DNA from: Eutrigla gurnardus
Lineage: Eukaryota; Chordata; Actinopteri; Perciformes; Triglidae
Reading direction: 5' to 3'
NCBI GenBank assembly: GCA_963514095.1
Contig: OY741265.1
Span: 32,846,290 to 32,910,289, forward strand
DNA length: 64,000 nt
The notes under the pieces: model-generated
The model's input: the letters and a program-made list of their open reading frames with translations, nothing else
Databases searched by the model: none
Told to the model about the DNA's origin: nothing
Program-made: the position numbers and the translations under genes
Part shown: positions 56,218 through 64,000 of the stretch, piece after piece
How positions within the stretch are numbered: the stretch's first letter is position 1
Layout: each line of letters starts with the position of its first letter

Positions 56218-56835
56218 TCAATACAGATTATAAACAGTAGTTAAAAAAAAATCATCAAAAAAGGTTGCACAGTATTTAGGTGGCCTGTAGACATTTAGGA
56301 ACATAACTCGGGAAGAAGAATTCAGCTGAAGAGCCATGTATTCAAAGGATGCAAAGTTTCCATAAGATATCTGCTTGCATTGGAGAGAATCATTAAACAA
56401 AACAGCCACTCCCCCTCCTTTCTTATGCACTCTAGCTTCACTCATAAAACTGAAGTTGGGAGGAGCTGATTCAATAAGAACAGCAGCACTGTTATTTTTA
56501 TCTAACCAGGTTTCAGTTAAGAACAAACAATCAAGATTGTGCTTTGTAATAAAATCATTGATTAAAAATGTTTTTCCTGCCAGAGACCTGACATTTAATA
56601 AAGCTAGCTTTAGTGTGTTAAAACCATTAACTTCCCAATGTTTTGGGACTGGCTGTGGTTGATGAGGAATGGATGCTAGATTTGATAAATTTGCAGAATA
56701 GGTTGGGTGCTTCTTGCTAAGCCTTTTTAGATTTCTTATCAAGACCGGAACTGAGGAAGCTACCAGCGTATAGGGCCCTGACTTATCCTGGAAAAAGTCA
56801 TGTGTGATCCGTCCTGTAGCCTGAGCCCAGCACAT
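56218..56835 (-). pseudogene. LINE ORF2 endonuclease domain (first part)
   Basis: An AP-endonuclease-like domain: LALLNVRSLAGKTFLINDF, DCLFLTETWLD (catalytic Glu), KKGGGVAVLF and FLNVYRPPKY. The frame continues after the interrupting hAT MITE at 48036 with the final SDHSCVFFE block. Its position directly after ORF1 is as expected. Confidence 0.8.
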
Positions 56836-56840
56836 ATCAG

Positions 56841-58430
56841 TTAGAGCTTGCTGTATTTTGCAAACAAGTAAATTAAGTCACTGGAGACAGAAGATAATTC
56901 TGCTGTCCTTGGTAGAGGTGGGGGTGGTGCAGGTCGTGCCTTTTGTGATTTTGCCAGAACTGGATGAGGACTTAGCACCAGTGGTGGAAGAGGAGGTGGG
57001 GGAGGATGCAGTGGGCAATTTGAGAGACAGAACCTGGGAGTAGGACGGGGTGTGAATCTGGTCCCAGCAGTGACCAGCTCTTTCATTTGGTCAGTGAACT
57101 CCATGAGAGGGGAGGAGGGGGAAAGGGTGGCTGTAGAGAAAGGTGACCTGGATAGGGTTTGGGGAGGGGAGGAAGGTGGATTTGTTGGTGAGGTGGGAGG
57201 TGGGGACACTTCTTCTTGGCACTGATGACTGACATGGTCAAAGCTCTCTTCAGGTGAGGGCTGAACAGGCTCTCTTTCAGGGCTTTTGCCATGTTTTGTT
57301 TTGACTTCTTCCTGTCTTGTGTCCTTGGCAGAGGGAACAGGTGGGTTACGCATGTGATAAAATAGGTTGGAGATGAAAAGTTTTATTCCCAGCCTATTTA
57401 GGCACAGTCCATTTGCTTTAAAAAGATGTCGGCGATCCCAGAAAAAGTTGAAATTGTCCATAAAATGAACTGAACGGACGGCACATGCAGTTGAAAGCCA
57501 TGTGTTCAGACTCGAAAGTCTCAAGCATTTCTCGACTCCTTTTCCGACTGGTGGCAGGGGCCCACTGATGGACACCTCCATATTCAGACAGCTGACTGTG
57601 TTTAGCAGATCAGTAAAGTCTTGCTTCAGTACTTCAGACTGCTGTTTCACAATATCATTTGACCCATGTGCAACATGATGTTTTTCAGCGTTGGGTGCTC
57701 AGTCACGATATCCATGATTTTTTCTCTCATGTCAGACACCATGTCCTTGGGGAAGCATAACACTTTGGTGTTTTTACTGCAGAAGTGTCTCACATCTTTG
57801 ACAGCAGAGTCACCCACAATCAGAGTCTCAGGCCCAGTCGTTAGCTTTCCCTGTAGCCTTTTACTCTCTGAGTGTCTTTCAGCTTGTTCGGCTCTTACCC
57901 CGTCTTGAGTCGCTGAAAAAGTATCCAGGTTGCTGGACGAGGATCCTGGATCCTGCAGCAGGGGAGAAAATCTGTTCTCCAGTTGCACAGTTAGGAAGTT
58001 TGTTGTTATTTCTCCCTTTAGCAGCTGTCCAGGGCCCTGTCCTGCTAGGAGCAGGGGTTGAAGAGGTGCTATGCCTGGATGGTAAAGCAGGCCAGCCGGT
58101 CGCATCACAAATCTCACTGCGCTGGGCTCTGCTTTTTAATGGCCCTTGCATTTCTCTGGGAGGATATTTACTTTTAGGCTTGGCACCAAGAGAGTTCCAG
58201 CGATAACATGTAGATTTATTCCCTTGCACACAACCCTCCTGTTCCTCTGTAGTGCTAACTAGCAGTGTGTTAGCATTATCTTGTCCACTGTTTTGAATCC
58301 AAGGTAAAGTGGTGTCGTTCCCACAATGTCCATTTACTTCCACATTCACTTCTAACCTGTGCATTTTAGTTTCCAGTACTGCAATCTTCTGTAGAAATTT
58401 GTGGTAGTCGTCTGCAGAGAAGGGAGGCAT
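56841..58430 (-). pseudogene. LINE ORF1 with SGNH-esterase-like domain
   Basis: Starts MPPFSADDYHKFLQKIAVLE with a coiled-coil-like N-terminus. A frameshift later come the esterase blocks: ETLIVGDSAVKDV (block I, GDS) and HGSNDIV (block III, reconstructed across a frame change at 57650). The last block reads KANGLCLNRLGIK, where active family members usually have DG-H-LN; the catalytic Asp and His are therefore replaced by Asn and Cys. Proline-rich C-terminus. ORF1 proteins with this esterase are known in L2 and CR1 LINEs of fish. Two frame changes; not functional. Confidence 0.72.
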
Positions 58431-58458
58431 CTTGCTACTAATTAGCTTTAGCTCCGTG

Positions 58459-59388
58459 TAGTGTTGTCACGATACCAACATTTTACCAACATGTATTTCG
58501 GTACTTTTCGACTTTTTCAAATAAAAAGAGAATGCAAAAAATGTCATTACTGACTTTATTTTAATAGAAAATCGTAGAACAATAACATATTAATCAGTAG
58601 CCTAAATAAAATAAAAAGACAAGCTTTTCTAATGCACACAATTTTAAAAATGTGAAAATATAAATACAATAATATAAAATATAATAATATAAATAAACCA
58701 GGTTTATTTTTTTTTCTTCCAGAGCTAATTTTTGTTAAGACTGAAGGGGGGTGGCGCTTGCTTTTAGCACTGAATGTGGCTTTTTTTCCTGAGTAAATGA
58801 CCTGTCTTTCCCTGAGCTCAGTGTGCAGGTCTGGGTGATTGTCCTTTAAGTGTTTGGCTAGTCGGAGGTGTTTCCGCCGTTAGCCATGCATGCTTTTAAA
58901 CACCGTTTACACAGTGGTGCATCGACGTTAACTGCCTCGCCTTGCACATTTGTTTTTAAGCTAAAGTACTGCCATATCGCCCCTAGTTTGTCCACAAGTT
59001 GCGGGGTGGTGATGGTTGCAGCAGCCATTCTCCTCTCCGTGCACCCCCCCCCCCCCCCTCCCCTCTCTCTCTCTCTCTCTTTCAGTCTCTCTCTCTCCAA
59101 GCTTTCCTCCTGCTCCGTTTGTTGCTCCAGTCCACGCTGCTCGCTCACTTGCTAGCTGTTTCCTCCGGCTTGCTTGCTTTTTCTTTTTATCTCCCCAAGC
59201 TCCAGCTCACTCCTCGTCCTCTCAGCTGTAGTTACAACGCGGTGACGTCACGTGGCGAGTTCGCCGCGCTGTTGCGGGCGCTTCCGCCGGCGCTGCTAGT
59301 ACCGGTCCCGTCCAAATGCAATATAGTACCGTTTTAAATGCCTCAGTACCCCAGTACCAAATTAGTACCGGTATACCGTGCAACCCTA
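58459..59388 (-). mobile_element. hAT element with degraded BED finger (GCTCCGTG duplication)
   Basis: The ends TAGTGTTGTCACGATACC and, in complement, TAGGGTTGCACGGTATACCG are flanked by the perfect duplication GCTCCGTG (58451-58458 and 59389-59396). The minus strand encodes MAAATITTPQLVDKLGAIWQ and then CKRCLKAC. A stop follows at NTSD, then LAKHLKDNHPDLH in the same finger. So the Cys pair and the His pair of the BED domain are both visible but separated by a nonsense codon. 930 bp. Confidence 0.88.
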
Positions 59389-59608
59389 GCTCCGTGTCAC
59401 GTCTCAGGCTTGTGCTATCAGTAGGTCAGGCTTGCGCAATACTAAGAAGGTCATAAAAATGTTAATTGTGGCTACGAAAAAAGTATAGTTCCAGTGATGT
59501 ATAGGTGTCCAGGAGCCGCTGCTCGTAATTTATCACAAAAGAAAAGCAAAAATATCAGCAGAAAATCACAAGCAGAGGTGAGAGCAAAAGCGTCTGCACT
59601 GTAAGAAA

Positions 59609-60830
59609 GCCAGAAGAAACTAGGAAGCGTAGAGAGGCGACCCTCTCGTCCACCGGGGTAAACTCCAACACAGCGGCACTCAGCTGGGGATTTGTGAGTA
59701 TCCCCACACCTTGGTCAACTCCAGCGAAGAATAAAGTCCAACCCCTATCCAGGAGAACGGTTCCAGAGCCGAGGCTGTGCGTAGAGGTAAGCCCCACCAG
59801 ATCTAACTGGTAGCGCTCCACTTCCTGCATAAGCTCCGCCTCCTTCCCCCACAGAGAGGTGACGTTCCACGTCCCCAGAGGTAGCGTGGCTGTGGCTGAG
59901 GACTGGGCTGGTAGCTTGGCTGTGGCTGAGGCCTGGGCTGGTGGCATGGCTGTAGAGGATGGCCGGGGTTCAGGGGTTGAGAGAAAGCCCTTCACCCAGG
60001 CAGGCAACGAGCCCCTGAGCCACGGGCTGGTAGATACTAGCTCCCTGGCCCTCGCCAGGGCTGTCTGCCTCTCCTCCTCTCTGTTAGCATGCCTGTGCTC
60101 AGCCTGGAGACACTGAAGCCGGTAAGTCACCTCCCGGAGTTCATATGTAGAGCCACATAAAAAAAAAACTGCTGAGTCCATAGCGGCTGCTGCTCTGCCT
60201 CTGCTGGGTCCTTTCTGGCCAGTTCGTTCTGTCAGGACGAGGAGGGATGACCCAGACGCAGGACAAGGCAGTTTTAAAAGGCTTTATTCAAAAAACTCAA
60301 CAGGTGGCAAAAGTACAAAACAAAAGACCGAGGAGGAAAAGACTAACTCTAAAAAATAAACTAACACTACAAACAAAAAATCACTCCACAGGGAGGAAAA
60401 CAAGACTTCAAACATAAACTGCCGTAAAAACAACTTAACTTAGATTCTGAGATGGCTTGGAACATGACGTGACGAGAAACGTAGGATGAACTGGCACAAG
60501 ACAAGGGGAGACGCAGACTTAAATACACAGAGGGATAATGGGCAACAGGTGACAACAATCAGGGATCAGGGATGACATCAGACCAGGGAACACATGAGGA
60601 AGGGCAAGTGACCTGAAACGAGAGGGGAGTTATTTTCAAAATAAAACAGGAAATGACAAGACAAAAACCCAAGACGAGACATTACCTCACCGGCGTGACA
60701 TTTTTCCTTGATTTTTCATGGGGTCTTTTGAACCATTCTTAGTCTGGCCCCTCACCTGAGACACAGCCCTCAGGGTCATAGGGACACACAAACCTCTCCA
60801 CCACGGTAAGGTGATGGTTCCCGGAGAGTA
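59609..60830 (-). mobile_element. RTE-like LINE 5' end with endonuclease start, split by a solo LTR
   Basis: The minus strand encodes a pre-endonuclease region and then LGTWNVTSLWGKEAELMQEV and STHSLGSGTVLLDRGWTLFF with VGILTNPQLSAAVLEFTPV, the first third of a LINE endonuclease. The 5' UTR, GGGAACCATCACCTTACCGT and GGCCAGACTAAGAATGGTTC (right of the LTR), matches a common fish LINE leader by memory. It is truncated at 59609 by the neighbouring LINE. The clade is tentative. Confidence 0.65.
60230..60700 (-). mobile_element. Solo LTR
   Basis: 471 bp; on the minus strand it starts TGTCACGCCGG and ends CTCGTCCTGACA. A TATA-like GTGTATTTAAGTCTGC lies near 60520 and AATAAAGCC near 60280, in the right order for U3-R-U5. 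It interrupts the leader of the RTE-like LINE. I find no matching target duplication. Confidence 0.65.
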
Positions 60831-60880
60831 TATATATATCTATATATATAGATATATATATATATTGTATATATATATTC
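60827..60880. repeat. (TA)n-rich tract
   Basis: Interrupted TA repeats with a GATATATAT/ATATATAGAT symmetry, about 200 bp before NAMPT exon 6. Confidence 0.9.
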
Positions 60881-61083
60881 AAATAAACCATCATCTTCTT
60901 AGCCAAGGTGCAGTTGAAAGAGATGCGGTGGATATATTGTCCCATCCCTCATCTACTGAAACAATCAGGATGTAATTACCCTTTTATTGACCTTTTTAAA
61001 GGGTGTGTATATGTGTTTGAACTGAACTCAAAGAAACAATTTCAACAGCAAAGTGATTCATCATTTCCACCTTTACTTTCCAG

Positions 61084-61214
61084 TCTGCTGCATTAGGTGG
61101 AGCAGCTCATCTGGTTAATTTCTGCAGTACAGACACAGTAGCTGGGCTGCTGATGGCTCAGAGATACTACAGCTGCCCGATGGCTGGCTTCTCCATTCCA
61201 GCAGCAGAGCACAG
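61084..61214 (+). CDS. nampt: NAMPT exon 6
   Basis: The acceptor is ACTTTCCAG; the donor is CACAG|GTATTA. It gives 43 codons plus 2 bases (residues 193-235), SAALGGAAHLVNF to FSIPAAEH. D209 of STDTVAG matches the Asp that fixes the substrate amide. H235 of AAEH is the catalytic, autophosphorylated His of the family. The stretch between RYY and the GFSIPAAEH motif is two residues shorter than in human. This exon directly continues exon 5 in frame, so the 30.9-kb intron between them has not disrupted the coding sequence. Confidence 0.92.
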
Positions 61215-61412
61215 GTATTACACACACACACAAACACACACACTCACACAAACACACACACACACAGGTGTACATTTTGGCCTTTAATATAGATGTTGAG
61301 TTGTCAATGAACTGTGAGACCCCATCAGCGGTTGTGTCTTCAAATCGTAAAAGCAATATTAATATCTCTAGCACCACAAGAGAGAGTTAATGACTTCCTT
61401 CCTGTCATCCAG

Positions 61413-61638
61413 TACTATCATCTCCTGGGGGAGGAGCAAGGAAAAGGAGGCGTTTGAGCGAGTCCTAGACCAGTTCTCCTCAGGGCCAGTGTCGGTGGTC
61501 AGCGACAGCTACGACATTTTTAACGCCTGTAAGCACATCTGGGGGGACAAGCTGAAGGAGCGAGTCAGGGAGCGCAGCCAGGACTCGTGTCTGGTAATCC
61601 GACCGGACTCTGGAGACCCTGCAGAGACTCTTATTGAG
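61413..61638 (+). CDS. nampt: NAMPT exon 7
   Basis: The acceptor is TCATCCAG; the donor is GAG|GTAAGT. One base completes S236, then 75 codons follow (residues 237-311), TIISWGRSKEKEAFERVL to RPDSGDPAETLIE. SVVSDSYDI and LVIRPDSGDP are PRPP/phosphate-binding blocks; R299 and D301 match essential residues of the human protein. It lies only 198 bp after exon 6. Intron 7 starts at 61639 and does not end within the window. Confidence 0.93.
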
Positions 61639-61892
61639 GTAAGTGACAGGGCTGGATTCAGCGTTGGGCATCAACAAAACCAACTGCTTAAATGTTTTGA
61701 GTCTTTGCATATTAGTGGGATTTCTGCCTTGAATGTTGAAAGTTTTTTTTCATACAAATTTTTATTGAAATCGAAATTGTAGTACATTGCACAGCACAAC
61801 ATACACTCACCAGCCAATTTATTAGGTACACCTGTCCAACTGCTCGTTAACGCAAATTTCTAATCAGTGATTTAAGTGACTTTGAACGTGGC

Positions 61893-63387
61893 ATGGTTGT
61901 GGGTGCCAGACTGGCTGGTCTGAGTATTTCAGAAACTGCTGATCTACTGGGATTTTCACGCACAACCATCTCTAGGGTTTACAGAGACTGGTCCGAAAAA
62001 GAGAAAATATCCAGTGAGCGGCAGTTCTGTGGGCGCAAATGCCTTGTTGATGCCAGAGGTCAGAGGAGAATGGCCAGACTGGTTCGAGCTGATAGAAAGG
62101 CAACAGTAACTCAAATAACCACTCGTTACAACCGAGGTATGCAGAAGAGCATCTCCAAACGCACAACACGTCGAACCTTGAGGCGGATGGGCTAGAGCAG
62201 CAGAAGACCACACCGGGTGCCACTCCTGTCAGCTAAGAACAGGAAACTGAGGCTACAATTTGCACAGGCTCACCAAAATTGGACAATAGAAGATTGGAAA
62301 AACGTTGCCTGGTGTGAGGAGTCTCGATTTCGGCTGCGACATTCGGATGGTAGGGTCAGAATTTGGCGTCAACAACATGAAAGCATGGAGCCATCCTGCC
62401 TTGTATCAACGGTTCAGGCTGGTGGTGGTGGTGTAATGGTGTGGGGGATATTTTCTTGGCACACTTTGGGCCCATTAGTACCAATTGAGCATCGTGTTAA
62501 CGCCACAGCCTACCTGAGTATTGTTGCTGATGTAGAAGAAATTGTGTTACCTTACAATTCTTATTTGTATCTCATACTAATATTCCTTTCTCTCGGAACA
62601 TCAAATGTCCTGCTGAGCTGTTTTTATTGTGTTTAATCCTTGCCGTCTTGATGAAAAGACTCTTTGATCTTTCCCTCTTCCTGAACTGTCTCCTTAACTG
62701 TTGTCTCACATACATTGATCAAGGCCCGAAGGGTGACCCCTGTAGTGACGTTGTCTAGCTGTCCCGAGAACAGTCACACCTTGTAGACATCCACTGATGT
62801 CTCTTCCTCTGCAAAGAGACATGTGTTGATTCAATGCAAATCCACTCATGACGCCTTCCCTTTTGTTCTCCCGAATGATCTGTATAAATCCACCTCGGCC
62901 AGGCCATTCGGGAGACTGGATCTTCATGGATACACTATGAATCTCTTTTCTCCACTGTCAGTGATTAAACCTCATTTGAACCAGCCACAGAATTGGACCT
63001 GAAGAGTTTTTCTTCCACACTGACCATGTCCATCCCTTTATGACCACAGCGTACCCATCTTCTGATGGCTACTTCCAGCAGGATAACGCGCCATGTCATA
63101 AAGCGCGAATCATCTCAGACTGGTTTCTTGAACATGACAATGAGTTCACTGTACTCAAATGGCCTCCACAGTCACCAGATCTCAATCCAATAGAGCACCT
63201 TTGGGATGTGGTGGAACAGGAGATTCGCATCATGGATGTGCAGCCGACAAATCTGCAGCAACTGTGTGATGCTATCATGTCAATATGGACCAAACTCTCT
63301 GAGGAATGTTTCCAGTACCTTGTTGAATCTATGCCACGAAGGATTAAGGCAGTTCTGAAGGCAAAAGGGGGTCCAACCCAGTACTAG
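61893..63387 (+). pseudogene. Tc1 transposase, inactivated
   Basis: The N-terminal paired-type helix-turn-helix DNA-binding part (SISETADLLGFSRTTISRVY) ends at a TAG (62193-62195) that is in frame with the rest: NRKLRLQFAQAHQNW, CEESRFRLRHSDG, GGGGVMVWGIFSW. After the LTR come GYFQQDNAPCHKA and PDLNPIEHLWDVV. The DDE/D core usually starts with D in a D-E-S-R-F motif; here it is E (CEESRF), while the second Asp (QQDNAP) and the Glu (NPIEHLWD) remain. Nonsense codon, catalytic change and LTR insertion make it dead. Confidence 0.92.
62531..63019 (+). mobile_element. Solo LTR inside Tc1 transposase (CTGA duplication)
   Basis: 489 bp, starting TGTAGAAGAAA and ending TTTCTTCCACA, an inverted pair. 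CTGA flanks both sides (62527-62530 and 63020-63023). Removing it and one duplication restores the Tc1 frame exactly. A TATA-like CTGTATAAATCC lies at about 62880. LTR family unknown. Confidence 0.85.
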
Positions 63388-63482
63388 CAAGGTGTACCTA
63401 ATAAAGTGGCCAGTGAGTGTAGATACATCCTTTTTTTCCTTTTTTAAATAAAAAAAAAATATATATATATAATAATCATATA

Positions 63483-64000
63483 AACTGCTCAAAAGGGAAC
63501 ACCTGAACACCACATGCTAGTTCTCAATGAATAACATATTCCAGTTGGAAATCTTTATTCATTACAAAGTGCAATGCATTTACAACAAAACAACATAAGG
63601 ATAAGGAAGGACATAAGGTCTCGATTCAGAATCATACCAAAAATCTAAGTGGTAAATCAGATCGCAGGCTGATCCAACTTTTGTGGAGATTTTTCAAGAC
63701 ACGTCAAAATAATCCTCAGTCGTGCATGTGGCCTCCACGTACCTGTATGCACTCCCTACAACACCTGGGCATGCTCCTGATGAGACGATGGATGGCCTCA
63801 TGAGGGATCTCCTCCCAGACCTGGACCAGAGCAGCAGTCAACTCCTGGACAGTCAGACAGTGGTGGGACATGGCGTTGGTGGATGGAACGAGACATGATG
63901 TCCCAGATGTGCTCAATAGGATTCAGGTCTGGGGAACGGGCAGGCCAGTCCATAACGTCAATGCCTTCATCATGCAGGAACTGCTGACAGACTCCAGCCA
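63483..64000 (-). mobile_element. Second Tc1-type transposon, transposase C-terminus (runs off edge)
   Basis: The left end CTGCTCAAAAGGGAACACCT after TATAAA is a known fish Tc1 terminus. On the minus strand, 63916-63716 encodes the transposase C-terminus: VQELTAALVQVWEEIPHEAI and RLIRSMPRCCRECIQVRGGH. Upstream of it the frame is shifted (WTGLPVPQT). The rest lies beyond 64000. Confidence 0.8.

Larger units (their letters stand above)
61804..63419 (+). mobile_element. Tc1-type transposon, interrupted by a solo LTR
   Basis: The ends CACTCACCAGCCAATTTATT and, in complement, CACTCACTGGCCACTTTATT are flanked by TA (61802-61803 and 63420-63421). It lies in NAMPT intron 7. The transposase frame is broken by one nonsense codon and by the LTR at 62531-63019. 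Confidence 0.93.

Noticed and set aside
58858..59148. Arg/Glu-rich N-terminus of the minus-strand BED ORF
   Set aside because: The (ER)n part is a CT microsatellite in another reading; the real start of the BED protein is the internal MAAATITTP ATG near 59033.

Overview
This window is teleost (ray-finned) fish nuclear DNA. It holds one recognisable host gene buried in transposable elements. The gene is a NAMPT-family nicotinamide phosphoribosyltransferase on the + strand. Seven coding exons lie at 21483-21530, 24380-24515, 26382-26485, 26578-26706, 30063-30221, 61084-61214 and 61413-61638. Together they make 933 nt, or 311 codons, about the first 60 percent of the enzyme, and the reading frame is kept across every splice junction. 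The remaining exons lie beyond the right edge. Intron 5 alone is 30.9 kb. The fish assignment rests on the protein and on the repeats: an L2/Maui-type LINE with its usual tail, V-SINE-type SINEs, Tc1 elements, Harbinger and hAT MITEs, and a class-I type endogenous retrovirus.

Region by region. 1-733 is the end of a hAT element. 734-4050 has a 69-bp minisatellite, a Harbinger transposase fragment and palindromic MITEs. 4063-6209 is a decayed CR1/Rex1-like LINE. 6885-7230 is a 22-bp minisatellite. 7530-15110 is a LINE split by a Gypsy-type LTR element (7598-13241) and by a hAT element (13792-14546); the Gypsy LTR carries a Harbinger element, which carries a TTAA fold-back element, which carries a hAT MITE. 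16492-21045 is a broken endogenous retrovirus ending about 0.4 kb before the NAMPT start codon. 21046-30221 is the 5' part of NAMPT, with hAT and MITE insertions in introns 1, 2 and 4.

Intron 5 (30222-61083) contains four main blocks. The first is a LINE (30969-40260) interrupted by a BED-finger hAT and by an element with about 1.1-kb terminal inverted repeats, itself holding a long L2 copy. The second (42870-46757) is a mobile-element remnant encoding an acidic HEKADSR/DTDVVV region and a cysteine-rich CXC-like domain. The third is an L2/CR1-type LINE (47480-59608) with an SGNH-esterase ORF1; it is split by a hAT MITE that received a near full-length L1-type LINE, which in turn received a BED-finger hAT. 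The fourth is an RTE-like LINE 5' end carrying a solo LTR. Intron 7 begins with a Tc1 element interrupted by a solo LTR, then a second Tc1 running off the edge.

Many insertions have exact target-site duplications that I could read on both sides, so their relative order is recoverable. Nothing in the window looks like a bacterial, phage or CRISPR system. The most unusual material is the nested stratigraphy, the element with 1.1-kb inverted repeats and a non-terminal ORF, and the CXC-encoding remnant.
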